Numbered from the stretch's first letter, positions 52,120-62,200 are shown. The stretch: 64,000 bases of DNA from JBLHZY01 sp047631555 (GCA_047631555.1 JBLHZY010000006.1:1-64000), one strand, 5' to 3'. Notes: a model not told the origin generated them from the letters alone. Numbers and translations are program-made.

Positions 52120-52568
52120 TTAGCAAAGACCGCGTGGAGGATTTTCTCAAGTTCTGCGGCATCTTGCTGCGTGAAAGCATCCGGCTGATTGCTATCAATA
52201 TCCAATACCGCGATCAGTTCACCGCGCTTGTTAAACACCGGCAGGACGATCTCGGAACGGGTGCTTGAAGCGCAGGCGATATGGCCAGGAAACGCATCGA
52301 CATCCGCGACAAGTTGGGTCTTTCCTGTGCGCGCCGCCGCACCACAAACGCCGCGGGAAAACGGGATTGTGAGGCAGCCGTGGCCGCCCTGATAGGGGCC
52401 GATTTTCAGCAGTTCTGGTTCTGTGACGCGGTAAAAGCCTGTCCAATCGAAGCGTTCATCGCTGTGGTGCAATTCGCAGGCGATTGTGGCCATGAGTGCG
52501 ACGACGTCGGTTTCATTTTCGGTCAGGCTTTGGATGGTTTTGGCAAGGTTTGAGTAGTCCGCGCGCAT
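52116..52568 (-). CDS. Free methionine-(R)-sulfoxide reductase (GAF domain)
   Basis: A 150-residue single-GAF-domain enzyme that reduces free Met-R-sulfoxide. All three cysteines of the E. coli/yeast enzymes are present at the same spacing (Cys65, Cys75, Cys99: HGCLTIP, RGVCGAA, HIACASSTRSE, i.e. +10 and +24), which separates it from signalling GAF proteins. The frame opens at 52646, but the ATG at 52568 starts the family N-terminus. Complements the periplasmic MsrPQ at the left of the window. Confidence 0.9.
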   Translation of the reverse strand: MRADYSNLAKTIQSLTENETDVVALMATIACELHHSDERFDWTGFYRVTEPELLKIGPYQGGHGCLTIPFSRGVCGAAARTGKTQLVADVDAFPGHIACASSTRSEIVLPVFNKRGELIAVLDIDSNQPDAFTQQDAAELEKILHAVFAK

Positions 52569-52653
52569 GGTTTTGCTTTCGTTAGGTGGGAGGGGGCTGT
52601 CTGCCCCCGCTTGCTGGCGCAAGCCCCCCGAGGATATTTGAACCACTGCGAAG

Positions 52654-53814
52654 CTAGGTCAGCTCGATCGCGATCGCCGTGCCTTCGCCGCCGCCAATAC
52701 AGATCGCCGCAATGCCCCGTTTGAGGCCGCGGGTTTCAAGAGCATTGAGCAGGGTCACGATGATACGCGCACCGGATGCGCCGATGGGATGGCCCAGCGC
52801 GCAAGCCCCGCCATTAACGTTGACGATGTCATGGCTGAGCGCGAGTTCGTGCATGAAGGCCATCGGGACGACAGCAAAGGCCTCATTAACTTCCCAGAGG
52901 TCCACATCCTCGATGTTCCAGCCGATTTGTTTGAGCAGCTTGCGCGCGGCGGGAACGGGGGCTGTTGGGAAATCGGCCGGGGCTTGGGCATGGCTTGCGT
53001 GGCCCAGAATGCGGGCGCGGGCGTTTTGCCCATTGGCGCTTAGAACGAGGGCCGCTGCGCCATCTGAGATTGAGGAGGCATTGGCCGCTGTCACCGTGCC
53101 ATCTTTGCGAAAGGCGGGCTTGAGGGTCGGGATTTTTTCGGGGCGGGCTTTGGCGGGCTGCTCATCGGCTGCGATGATCTGATCGCCGCTGCGGCTCGGG
53201 ATGGTGACTTGGGCGATCTCGCGCGCGAAGGCATTGGCGCTCTCGGCTTCCAGCGCGCGCGAAAGCGAGGCGAGCGCGTATTCGTCTTGCGCTTGGCGGG
53301 TAAATTGGAAGGCCTGCGCGCAATCTTCAGCGAAGGTGCCCATCAGGCGGCCTTTATCATAGGCATCCTCCAGCCCGTCGAGAAACATGTGATCGATGAC
53401 TTCGCCATGGCCGATCCGCGCGCCACCGCGCATTTTCGGCAAAAGGTAGGGCGCGTTTGTCATGCTTTCCATGCCGCCTGCGACCATCACTTCGGTATGG
53501 CCAAGCGCGATTTGATCGAAGGCCATCATTGCCGCTTTCATGCCCGATCCGCACATTTTGTTCAGCGTGGTTGCCGGGACTGCTTCGCCTAGACCGGCGG
53601 CAAAGCCGGCTTGACGCGCGGGGGCTTGGCCGATGCCGGCGGGCAATACACAACCCATGAGCAACTCTTGAACATCGCCTGCCTCGGATTTTGCATCCTT
53701 GAGGGCGGCTTTAATGGCAATGCCGCCAAGGGTCGGTGCATCCACGCCAGCGAATGCGCCCTGAAAGCCGCCCATCGGCGTACGCGCCGCCCCGGTGATG
53801 TAGACATCGGCCAT
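52654..53814 (-). CDS. Acetyl-CoA acetyltransferase (thiolase)
   Basis: A 386-residue thiolase that condenses or cleaves acyl-CoA. Active-site Cys88 (NKMCGSGMKA), His in GGACALGHPIGASG and Cys in AICIGGGEG, so catalytically complete. The short covering loop resembles biosynthetic acetoacetyl-CoA thiolases (PhaA type), but no phaB or other polyhydroxybutyrate gene lies alongside. Start at 53814 with AAAGGA; the frame runs to 53991 without support. Divergent from the STAS gene. Confidence 0.92.
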   Translation of the reverse strand: MADVYITGAARTPMGGFQGAFAGVDAPTLGGIAIKAALKDAKSEAGDVQELLMGCVLPAGIGQAPARQAGFAAGLGEAVPATTLNKMCGSGMKAAMMAFDQIALGHTEVMVAGGMESMTNAPYLLPKMRGGARIGHGEVIDHMFLDGLEDAYDKGRLMGTFAEDCAQAFQFTRQAQDEYALASLSRALEAESANAFAREIAQVTIPSRSGDQIIAADEQPAKARPEKIPTLKPAFRKDGTVTAANASSISDGAAALVLSANGQNARARILGHASHAQAPADFPTAPVPAARKLLKQIGWNIEDVDLWEVNEAFAVVPMAFMHELALSHDIVNVNGGACALGHPIGASGARIIVTLLNALETRGLKRGIAAICIGGGEGTAIAIELT

Positions 53815-53907
53815 TTGTTCAATCCTTTGTAAATTTCTCTTCACGCATACCGAATGGTAACGATTTGTGTCTAGCCTTTCCCTAAGTTTCGACAAAAGGA
53901 GACCGGG

Positions 53908-54252
53908 ATGAACCTTGAAACCGAGCATTTTTCCGATGCTTTGCTGATATCCGTTAAGGAAACGCGCATTGATGCGGCTGTTGCAATCCAATTTAAAGAT
54001 TCGGTGCGCGCATTAACCGAAGGCGCGCCTGACCGGGTGATTCTTGATATGGCCGAGGTCGATTTTCTCGATAGCTCTGGCCTTGGGGCTGTTGTGGCGG
54101 CGATGAAACTGCTTGGCGCAGATCGCAAGCTTGAGCTGGCCGGGCTAACCGTAACCGTGGAAAAAGTATTCCGGCTCACCCGATTGGATAAGGTCTTTAC
54201 CATCCATCAAGATGCCGCGACCGCGATTGAAGGTCTGGCGCATGCGTCATGA
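53908..54252 (+). CDS. STAS-domain anti-sigma factor antagonist
   Basis: A 114-residue single STAS domain (SpoIIAA/RsbV type). The phosphorylation site lies in VDFLDSSGLGAVV (Ser56/Ser57). RBS is AAAGGAG. Expected to be phosphorylated and switched off by the kinase encoded next, which overlaps it by 11 bases. No sigma factor or PP2C phosphatase gene is visible within the window. Confidence 0.92.
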   Translation: MNLETEHFSDALLISVKETRIDAAVAIQFKDSVRALTEGAPDRVILDMAEVDFLDSSGLGAVVAAMKLLGADRKLELAGLTVTVEKVFRLTRLDKVFTIHQDAATAIEGLAHAS

Positions 54253-54742
54253 AGCCGTAAACACAGCGGATGGCGCACAGGTGGATTGCTCACCGCTAAC
54301 AGCGGGCGAGCTTCGCCTCGTTTTTGGGGCCAATCCAATTTCGGTACGCACCGCCCTTACCAGCATTTGCGATTGTTTGCGCAAGCTTTCGCTGTCTGAT
54401 GAAGAAGTCGGGTCGGTCGAGTTGGTGCTCGCTGAAACATTGAACAACATTGTCGAGCACGCCTATTCAGATAGCGGCGTGGGCGAGATTGATGTTCGAC
54501 TACAACTTGGCGAGCGCGGCCTTTATTGCAGCATTTTCGACAATGGAAGTACGATGCCTGGCGGCATGCCGCCTCTTGGGATGGCTGCGGATCCGATGGC
54601 GGATATGGAAGACTTGCCTGAGGGCGGGTTTGGTTGGTTTCTCATTCGAGAACTGGCAAAAGATTTGCAATACGCGCGCGCGGGTGATCGCAATCAGGTA
54701 ACCTTTCGCATCGCTGTGGGCATGATGGTCGCCGCAAACTAA
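54242..54742 (+). CDS. RsbW/SpoIIAB-like serine kinase / anti-sigma factor
   Basis: A 166-residue GHKL ATPase (HATPase_c_2). Visible: a 25-residue N-terminal extension, N box ELVLAETLNNIVEHAYS, G1-like region SIFDNGSTMPG and G2 GGFGWFLIRELAKDL. Such proteins bind a sigma factor or phosphorylate a STAS partner. Start ATG (54242) lies inside the STAS gene with GAAGG upstream, indicating coupled synthesis in fixed ratio. The partner sigma factor or target is not nearby. A hairpin terminator follows. Confidence 0.9.
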   Translation: MRHEAVNTADGAQVDCSPLTAGELRLVFGANPISVRTALTSICDCLRKLSLSDEEVGSVELVLAETLNNIVEHAYSDSGVGEIDVRLQLGERGLYCSIFDNGSTMPGGMPPLGMAADPMADMEDLPEGGFGWFLIRELAKDLQYARAGDRNQVTFRIAVGMMVAAN

Positions 54743-54766
54743 GCCTTGATACCGTCAAAATGTTTC

Positions 54767-54797
54767 AACCGCTAAGCTTGGCTTTGCGGTTTTCTTG
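54767..54797 (+). terminator. Terminator after the STAS/anti-sigma operon
   Basis: AACCGC (54767-54772) / GCGGTT (54786-54791) with an inner AGC/GCT pair and a following TTTC; 24 bases after the stop codon. Confidence 0.65.
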
Positions 54798-54900
54798 CGT
54801 TGCGCGCGCCCTTAGGCAAAAAACCGAAATGCCCCGAAATTGCCCCTATCTGAGCAAAGCCGTGCCAGATTCGCAGGGCAAAAGAGAGGGGTAGCTGCAT

Positions 54901-55035
54901 AAAGCTTCCCTCGGCGTCGTGTTTAACAGCCCCCACCCAGTACGCGGCGCCGAGGACTTACTCTTCCAGAAAATTCAAAACCTCAACCTCCGCTTGGCAA
55001 GGCCATCGCGGGGTTTTAGGTTGTTTGAACTCAGG
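54901..55035 (+). promoter_or_regulatory. Structured leader upstream of the gamma-glutamyltransferase gene
   Basis: The 306-base gap 54743-55048 holds a terminator and then two inverted repeats. The first is CCTCGGCG (54909-54916) with CGCCGAGG (54948-54955). The second pairs AACCT and AACC near 54983-54992 with GGTT and AGGTT near 55013-55023. A 21-codon mini-ORF (54829-54894) without a ribosome binding site precedes them. The ribosome binding site GGAGG (55035-55039) follows the second stem, so folding could influence translation. I recognise no known riboswitch class. Confidence 0.4.
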
Positions 55036-55048
55036 GAGGCTTTCCAAC

Positions 55049-56626
55049 ATGCGCGATTTTCAAATGCCCGGCCGTTCGGCTGTTTATGCAAACAACGGGA
55101 TGTGTGCGACCTCGCATCCTTTGGCCGCCAAAGTGGCTATTGAAATGCTTGAAAGCGGGGGCAACGCAGTTGATGCAGCCATTGCAGGGGCGGTTTTGCT
55201 TGGGATTTGCGAGCCGATGATGTGCGGCATTGGCGGCGATATGTTTGTTTTGCTTAAGCCTGCGGGCGAAGAACGGGTAATTGCGCTCAATGCTTCTGGG
55301 CGCGCGCCAAAAGGGCTCAGCGCTGAAAAAATGCGCGCGGATGGGCATAAAACCGTCCCGCTTGGCGGGGTTGAGGCGATCACGATGCCCGGAGGGATTG
55401 ATGGGATGTGCCGTCTTTCTGCGGATTGGGGCTGCAAGGGGCTTGATGCGTCGCTGGCCCCTGCGATCCGCTATGCCGAAGAAGGCGTTCCAGCCGCGCC
55501 GCGCACGGCAGATGATTGGCGCAAAACGGCACAGGCCTTGCAGGGCGATGCGCGCAAATTCTATCTCTCAGATGATGCCCCGCTCGCCCTTGGGCAAAGC
55601 TTTCGCCATCCCGAACAAGCCGATGTTTTGCGCCAGATCGCCGCAAAGGGCCGCGCGGGCTTTTATGAAGGCGAAGTCGCTGAAGATATGATCGCTTCGC
55701 TTCAGGCGATGGGCGGCACCCACAGTATGGAAGATCTTGCCGCAACCAAATGCGAATATACCGAGCCAGTGGCAGGCAATTATCGCGGGCTTGATCTCAT
55801 AGAGCATCCGCCCAATGGCCAAGGCGCCACCGCGATCTTGATGGGCAATATCCTGAGCCATTTTGATCTTGGTGCACTTGAGCCATTTGGCGCCGCTCGC
55901 GCACATCTTGAGGCAGAGGCTGCCAAGCTCGCGTATGATGCGCGCAATCGTTTCCTTGCTGATCCCGATTACACGACCCGTCTCGCCCATATGCTTGCGC
56001 CCGAAACGGGGGCGGCTTTGGCCGGGCTTATTCATCCGAACAAAGTGATTGAAAGCGCGGCCGCGATCTCGGAACAGGTGCACAAAGATACCGTTTATCT
56101 GACCGTGGTTGATCGCGATGGCATGGCCGTCTCATTGATCTATTCGATCTTTCACGGCTTTGGTTCAGGGCGCGCAAGCAGCCGTTTTGGCACGCTGTTC
56201 CAAAATCGCGGCGCTGGCTTCACGCTTGAAGCGGGGCATCCCAACGAGGCCGGTGGCGGCAAACGCCCGATGCATACGATCATCCCTGCCATGCTGCGCG
56301 AGAATGGGCGGTTCTGTCAGAGCTTTGGCGTGATGGGCGGGGCCTATCAGCCCAATGGTCATATCCGCGTTCTGTCAAATCAGGTCGATTACGGGATGGA
56401 TTTGCAGGCCGCCTTTGACGCGCCGCGCAGCTTTCCGGATCGCGGCGTGCTCCAGGTTGAACGCGGCTATTCGGATGCGGTACGTGCTGAACTCGCCGCG
56501 ATTGGCCACAAAGTTGAAATCCCTGCAACGGCGCTTGGTGGCGGGCAGGCGATCGCGATGGATGAAAGTGGCGTTTTGATTGGCGCTTCTGATCCGCGCA
56601 AGGATGGTTGCGCGCTGGGGTACTAG
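55049..56626 (+). CDS. Gamma-glutamyltransferase family protein
   Basis: A 525-residue Ntn-hydrolase of the GGT family, which cleaves gamma-glutamyl bonds (glutathione and relatives) after self-processing. Thr348 (KDTVYLTVVDRDG) aligns with the processing and nucleophile Thr391 of the E. coli enzyme. VEAITMPGGIDGM and GKRPMHTIIPAM are family motifs. No signal peptide is visible, unlike periplasmic GGTs, so a cytoplasmic amidase-like role is possible. The frame's first codon is a TTG at 55025; the ATG at 55049 follows GGAGG at 9 bases. A structured leader precedes it. Confidence 0.9.
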   Translation: MRDFQMPGRSAVYANNGMCATSHPLAAKVAIEMLESGGNAVDAAIAGAVLLGICEPMMCGIGGDMFVLLKPAGEERVIALNASGRAPKGLSAEKMRADGHKTVPLGGVEAITMPGGIDGMCRLSADWGCKGLDASLAPAIRYAEEGVPAAPRTADDWRKTAQALQGDARKFYLSDDAPLALGQSFRHPEQADVLRQIAAKGRAGFYEGEVAEDMIASLQAMGGTHSMEDLAATKCEYTEPVAGNYRGLDLIEHPPNGQGATAILMGNILSHFDLGALEPFGAARAHLEAEAAKLAYDARNRFLADPDYTTRLAHMLAPETGAALAGLIHPNKVIESAAAISEQVHKDTVYLTVVDRDGMAVSLIYSIFHGFGSGRASSRFGTLFQNRGAGFTLEAGHPNEAGGGKRPMHTIIPAMLRENGRFCQSFGVMGGAYQPNGHIRVLSNQVDYGMDLQAAFDAPRSFPDRGVLQVERGYSDAVRAELAAIGHKVEIPATALGGGQAIAMDESGVLIGASDPRKDGCALGY

Positions 56627-56633
56627 CCCGCGA

Positions 56634-56960
56634 TCAGTTCATCTGAAAATGGAGCGGATAGTGCCCATCTTCGAAGGGGCCAAACAGATCGTCCAAATCA
56701 GGATGGTCCACCGGCTCGCCGGAATAATCCGCCACGAGGTTCTGCTCGGAGACATAGGCCACATAGTAGCTCTGATCGTTTTCGGCCAAAAGATGATAGA
56801 AGGGCTGGTCCTTTTCGGGCCGCGCCTCTTCTGGAATTGCATCATACCAGTCTTCGGTATTGGAAAACATTGCATCCACATCAAACACGACGCCACGGAA
56901 GGGATGCTTCCGATGGCGAACCACTTGGCCCAGATGATATTTCGCACGTGTTTTCAGCAT
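56634..56960 (-). CDS. hspQ: HspQ / YccV-like hemimethylated-DNA-binding domain protein
   Basis: A 108-residue protein with the YccV-like fold: KYHLGQVVRHRKHPFRGVVFDVD, HLLAENDQSYYVAYVSEQNL and FGPFEDGHYP. In enterobacteria HspQ is a heat-shock factor that modulates Lon and binds hemimethylated DNA. I saw no sigma-32 motif directly upstream here. Convergent with the GGT gene, seven bases between stops; divergent from the AEC transporter gene. Confidence 0.9.
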   Translation of the reverse strand: MLKTRAKYHLGQVVRHRKHPFRGVVFDVDAMFSNTEDWYDAIPEEARPEKDQPFYHLLAENDQSYYVAYVSEQNLVADYSGEPVDHPDLDDLFGPFEDGHYPLHFQMN

Positions 56961-57045
56961 AAAGTTGCAACCCCCACCGCCCGTTAGTAGACCTTTGCAC
57001 TAGGGCATGTCCATGCACGGACGGGCGAAAATCAGGAAACAGTCT

Positions 57046-57927
57046 GTGATCTTAATCTTAACAGTGTTGGAGATTGTGGCCCCGGTATTCCTGCTGGCGC
57101 TGATCGGTTTCGTTTGGGTAAAGCTCGGTTTTGAGTATCGTATTCAGTTCGTCACCCAGATTGCGATGACGCTTTCTGTGCCCTGTTTGATTTTCACCTC
57201 TCTGATGAAAACGGATATCTCGCCGCAAGCGTTAACCTCCGTTTCGCTGGCCGCCGCGGCCGCTTACGGCGCCGTGACCATCACCGCCTATCTTCTTGTG
57301 CGCCTCGCAGGGATTGATGTTCGGACCTATCTTGCGCCGCTGATCTTTGGCAACACCGGCAATCTTGGCCTGCCGCTTGCGCTTTTTGCCTTTGGTGACG
57401 AGGGTTTAGGCTATGCGGTGGTGATTTTTGCGATCATGGCGGTTTGGTCTTTTACCTTTGGGGTTTGGGTTGTTTCGGGCGGCGGGACGCTTTCCAAAGT
57501 GCTCAAAGAGCCGCTGGTTGGTGCGACGATTTTGGGCGCGATTTTCATGTGGCAAGGCTGGGAAACGCCGACTTTCTTGACCAACACGCTAAGCCTGATC
57601 GGCCAGATCGCCATCCCGATGATGCTGATCACCCTTGGCGTTGCGGTTGCGCGGCTCACACCGGGCAGGCTTGGGCAGGCTTTTGGGATGTCGGTTGTGA
57701 AGGTTGCGCTTTGTGTTGGGATTGCTTGGGGGATCGGGCGCGCCTTTGATTTGCCGCCCGTCGCATTTGCCGCTCTTGTGATCCAAATCTCAACGCCGGT
57801 CGCTGTGACCTCTTATTTGCTGGCCGAGAAATACGGCGCGGATGCTGATTCGGTTGCAGGCTTGGTTGTCGTCTCAACATTGCTTTCGGTGATCACACTG
57901 CCGCTCACATTGGCGTTTGTCCTTTGA
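57046..57927 (+). CDS. AEC family (auxin efflux carrier-like) transporter
   Basis: A 293-residue inner-membrane carrier with about ten hydrophobic helices in two halves (LEIVAPVFLLALIGFVWVKL start; GNTGNLGLPLALFAFGDEGLG centre; STPVAVTSYLLAEKYGADAD late). AEC carriers in bacteria move malonate or other dicarboxylates, but the substrate cannot be told here. The frame begins with an ATG at 57007; a GTG at 57046 preceded by AGGAAAC gives the usual short N-terminus and is preferred. Confidence 0.88.
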   Translation: MILILTVLEIVAPVFLLALIGFVWVKLGFEYRIQFVTQIAMTLSVPCLIFTSLMKTDISPQALTSVSLAAAAAYGAVTITAYLLVRLAGIDVRTYLAPLIFGNTGNLGLPLALFAFGDEGLGYAVVIFAIMAVWSFTFGVWVVSGGGTLSKVLKEPLVGATILGAIFMWQGWETPTFLTNTLSLIGQIAIPMMLITLGVAVARLTPGRLGQAFGMSVVKVALCVGIAWGIGRAFDLPPVAFAALVIQISTPVAVTSYLLAEKYGADADSVAGLVVVSTLLSVITLPLTLAFVL

Positions 57928-58011
57928 TTGCAACGATATTTGATTTCAAATGCGGCGAAATATGCGCTAGGCTTGCCTAAAGATAAAAAACGACAAAAGC
58001 GAGTGAGGCCC

Positions 58012-58593
58012 ATGAGCAGACTTCTTCGCACGGCGGCATTGTTAACCTTGGTTGCAGCATGTGGCAGCGGGAATTTTTCCGCACCGCGCAATCTGGATAG
58101 CGCATGTTCGATCGTGTCCCAACGCCCGACCTATTTGAAGGCCATGAAGCGCACTGAGCGGCGCTGGGGCGTTCCTGTTTCGGTGCAGATGGCAACGATT
58201 TATCAGGAAAGCAAATTCATCGGCAATGCGCGCACGCCGTTTCGCTATGCGCTTGGGGTGATCCCGATGGGGCGCCAAAGCTCGGCCTTTGGGTATAGCC
58301 AAGCGCTTGATGCGACTTGGACCGAATACAAACGCGCGACCGGCAATCGCACCGCCAAGCGCGATGATATCAACGATGCAACCGACTTTATGGGTTGGTA
58401 TATGAACGGCTCGACCGAGCGCTTAAACATCTCAAAGAGCGATGCGCGGGCGCAGTATTTAGCCTATCACGAAGGGCGCACAGGCTATGCGCGCGGCTCG
58501 TATAATTCCAAGCCTTGGTTGCTGCGCGTCTCTGGCGAGGTTCAAGCGCGGGCCAATTCTTATGCGGCGCAACTGCCCTCTTGCCGGCGCTAA
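58012..58593 (+). CDS. Lipoprotein lytic transglycosylase (SLT domain)
   Basis: A 193-residue predicted lipoprotein (lipobox LVAAC, Cys17) with an SLT/lysozyme-like domain: VSVQMATIYQESKF with probable catalytic Glu66, GYSQALDATWTEYK, and YLAYHEGRTGYARG. It would cut peptidoglycan glycan strands from the membrane face. The frame opens at 57928, but the ATG at 58012 with GAGG begins the lipoprotein signal. It lies 84 bases after the AEC gene and converges on lolA. Confidence 0.9.
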   Translation: MSRLLRTAALLTLVAACGSGNFSAPRNLDSACSIVSQRPTYLKAMKRTERRWGVPVSVQMATIYQESKFIGNARTPFRYALGVIPMGRQSSAFGYSQALDATWTEYKRATGNRTAKRDDINDATDFMGWYMNGSTERLNISKSDARAQYLAYHEGRTGYARGSYNSKPWLLRVSGEVQARANSYAAQLPSCRR

Positions 58594-58611
58594 ATTGCAG
58601 GTGCGGCGGGC

Positions 58612-59220
58612 TTAGTTAAACCCGGCGCGCCGCATTTCTTGCAGGATATTGAACCGAGTATCGCCGATTGCGATGCCTTTTTTCAGCTCTCCCAGAATAA
58701 CCGTCGTGCTACCGCCGCCGCCATCGTTGATCTTCCATTGGCGCAGCTCCACCGGCGAACCAGTAAAGACCAGCTCGATCGATCCGTATTCCGGATGTTC
58801 GGGATCTTGGGCGCGAACGGTCGTTGAGTTCGCGTCTGATGTATGGCCAGTAACCATGCGCGCACGGCCCAGATCAACATTGGCCGCCAAGATCAGGCTT
58901 AGCGGGGTTTTGGCCAGTGGGTAGCGCTCGGGAGGCTGATTGCTTTTCTTATCAAAGATCGCAACCTCGCCGCCGCCCGCCAAAACAAGGCTTGCTTCCG
59001 GCGGGTTGTATTCAAACCGAACCCGGCCGGGCCGTTTGATGAAAATCGTCCCGGTTGAGATCGTCCCATCATCATTGATCTGGGTAAACTCGCCCTTGGC
59101 CGTTTTAAGCGAATTAAGATAGCCGGAGATTTCCGACAGCGAGAGCTTGCCCGCCGAATAGGCCGGAAAGCTAAGCGCCAACAAAAGCAGGGGCGCGAGG
59201 ATGAGGCGAAGCATTTTCAT
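58612..59220 (-). CDS. lolA: Outer-membrane lipoprotein carrier protein LolA
   Basis: A 202-residue periplasmic chaperone that ferries lipoproteins from LolCDE to the outer membrane. Signal peptide about 1-20 ending in FPAYSA. The mature fold includes GEFTQINDDGTISTGTIFI, RPGRVRFEYNPP and ELRQWKINDGGGGSTTVIL, typical of LolA's half-barrel. Start at 59220; a longer frame reaches 59271. It follows ftsK in the same direction, 78 bases away, an arrangement seen in many alphaproteobacteria. Confidence 0.93.
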   Translation of the reverse strand: MKMLRLILAPLLLLALSFPAYSAGKLSLSEISGYLNSLKTAKGEFTQINDDGTISTGTIFIKRPGRVRFEYNPPEASLVLAGGGEVAIFDKKSNQPPERYPLAKTPLSLILAANVDLGRARMVTGHTSDANSTTVRAQDPEHPEYGSIELVFTGSPVELRQWKINDGGGGSTTVILGELKKGIAIGDTRFNILQEMRRAGFN

Positions 59221-59298
59221 GCTCTCAACATAAGCGCTGATCCGCGCGCCTACCATCGCACAATTGATCACATGGCAGAGAATTGCCCGTGATCAATG

Positions 59299-62200
59299 CT
59301 AGTGCTGCTCGGGTACGAGAATTTCGCGTTTTCCGACATGGTTGGCGGGGGAGACAAGCCCTGCATCTTCCATCTGCTCAACAAGACGCGCGGCCTTGTT
59401 GTAGCCCACGGAAAGTTTGCGCTGAATATAGGAGGTCGAGCATTTGCGATCCTTGATCACAATTGCCACGGCCGTATCATAAAGCGCGTCCTCAACATCA
59501 GAATTGCCGCCAAGGCCAAGCACTGCGTCAATATCGCTTTCGGTGCCCTCGGGCGGGCCTTCAACGACGCCCCCGATATAGTCTGGCGGGCCGTAAGCCT
59601 TGAGATGGTTGACGATTTCCTCGACCTCTTCATCGCTCACAAAGGGGCCGTGAACACGGGTAATCTTGGAGCCGCCCGCCATATAAAGCATATCGCCCAT
59701 GCCAAGCAGCTGCTCTGCGCCCTGCTCACCAAGGATCGTGCGGCTGTCAATTTTGCTGGTCACTTGGAAGGAAATCCGCGTTGGGAAGTTGGCTTTGATC
59801 GTCCCGGTGATCACGTCAACCGACGGGCGCTGGGTCGCCATGATCAGGTGAATACCCGAGGCGCGCGCCATCTGCGCGAGGCGCTGAATACAGGCTTCGA
59901 TTTCCTTGCCCGCGACCATCATCAAATCGGCCATCTCATCGACGACGACAACGATATAGGGGATGCGCTTGGGCTGGAATTCTTCTGTTTCAAAGATCGG
60001 TTCGCCCGTATCATCATCAAATCCGGTCTGAACCGTGCGCTTGAACATCTCGCCTTTATCAAGCGCGTCCTTCACGCGGCCATTATAGCCATCAATGTTG
60101 CGCACGCCCATTTTGGACATCTTGCGATAGCGCTCTTCCATCTCGCCGACGACCCATTTTAGAGCCACAACTGCCTTTTTAGGGTCTGTTACAACGGGGG
60201 AAAGCAGGTGCGGAATGCCGTCATAAACGCTGAGTTCCAGCATCTTTGGATCGATCATGATCAGGCGGCATTCATCCGGCGTCAGCTTATAAAGCAGCGA
60301 CAGGATCATCGTGTTGATCGCCACGGATTTACCCGAGCCGGTCGTCCCTGCGATCAGGAGGTGAGGCATCTTGGCAAGGTTGGCAACAACAGCGTCGCCG
60401 CCGATATCTTTGCCAAGCGCAAGCGGCAGCTTCATGTTGCTATCGCCGAAATCGCGCGCTGAAAGGATCTCGCGTAGAACAACTTTTTCACGGTTTACAT
60501 TTGGAAGCTCGATCCCAATCACAGAGCGGCCGGGAACCGTTGAAACACGCGCGGAAATCGCGCTCATCGAGCGGGCGATATCGTCGGCAAGGCCGATCAC
60601 ACGGCTGGCTTTCAAACCGGGCGCCGGCTCAAGCTCATACATGGTGACAACCGGACCGGGACGCACCGAAACAATCTCGCCCTTCACGCCATAATCATCG
60701 AGCACGTTTTCAAGCATGCGCGCATTTTCCTCGAGCGCTTCATCAGAAAGATGATGGCGCTCGACAGTTGTTGGGCTGGAAAGAAGCGAAAGCGGCGGGG
60801 TCTCGTAATCCGCGGCATTATCCTCAAAGCGAAGGCCCGGCTGCGCTTCGGCAATGGCTTTGCGCGATGGCTGGGGCGCTTTTCGATGCGCGTGTTGAAC
60901 CACCGCTTTTGGCTCAGGCGTCGCGGGCTGAGGCACAAAACGTTGCGAAGGAAGTGGCGCAGGATCTGCCTGAGCGACAGGCGCATAGGCTTGCGCGGTC
61001 GCAAATGTCGTTTCCACGGGTGCGGTTTGGGCCATCATCGGATCGGTCGCGAATTCGGTGGAGAACTCGGTTGCGCGCCCAAGTGGTGGCTCGCCCAGTG
61101 GGGCTTGATCAACCTCGGCATGGGTCATGGAAGCGGCCAAAATCATCGGCTCGGGGCCTTTGCGATGGCGGCGAACAGCGGCCGTCAGCGGCGGCTCATC
61201 GCGCATTGCGCCGGGGGCGGGCGCTTGGCGTGCGCGGGTTTTGATCACATCGGCAATACGCGCTTTGATGCGTGCGTCGCCATCGCCATCATCAAGCACA
61301 TCGCCTTGGAAATCGGGCGTTTCAACCAGCTCTGGTTGTGGCTCGACTGCGCGTTTGAGCAAAGAAGGCATACGCGCCAGAAGGCCTTTTGGTTCGGGTG
61401 CTGCATGAGGTTGTGCTGCAAAATCAGTGGTATAGGCATGATCTTGGGCGCTATATTGTTCGTCTGCTGCATATTGTTGGCCAGGCGCGCCAAACACAGG
61501 CTCTGCGCGCAAAACGCGCGATCCGGGTGCTGCTTCGGGCGGTGCGGAGTAGTATTCTTGTGCGGTTGCCGCTTCTGCTTCGGCCAAAGCTTGCGCTTCA
61601 AACGAGCGACGCTCAGCGCGGGCGGCGCGAAGTTCGGAGGTTTTGGCGCCCATGGTGCGCGCCGCAATCGTGGCTCCAACGGCGCCTTTTCCAAGAACGC
61701 GCAGCAAGATTGCATAGGTCATCACTGTGCCGGTGATCAGAAAACGGCCCACGCGTTTGATTTCTGCTTTGGAGAAGCCAAGCACATAGAGCGACATGGC
61801 GATCGACCCAAATGCGGTAACAATTGCGAGAAATTTGAAGCCCAAAGTTGCCTTAATGGGCAGAAGGTTCACAAGTGTCCCAAGGAGCGTTTCACCAAAC
61901 ATTCCGCCAAGGCCAAAGGAATGGTTCCAGCTTTCAAACGGCGTGATCGTTGCGGCATAAACGGACACGAGCGCAATTGCGATCAGCGCAAAGAACAGGC
62001 GTGGAATGGCCCGCTCTTCACCGCGATGCGCAATAAAGCGCAGCCCCCAAACAGCGAAAACTGCGGCAAAGCCCCAGCTCGCTACGCCCACGATCATATA
62101 AAGCGGCGAAGCGATGGAGGCCCCAAAACGCCCCAACAAATTGCGCGCAGGCTCATCCGTGGCAGAAAGCCAGCTTGGATCGGTTGGCGAATAGGAGCCA

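Noticed and set aside
54829..54894. 21-codon mini-ORF upstream of the GGT gene, possible leader peptide
   Set aside because: No Shine-Dalgarno sequence, and the single early Cys and few repeated codons give no attenuation pattern.
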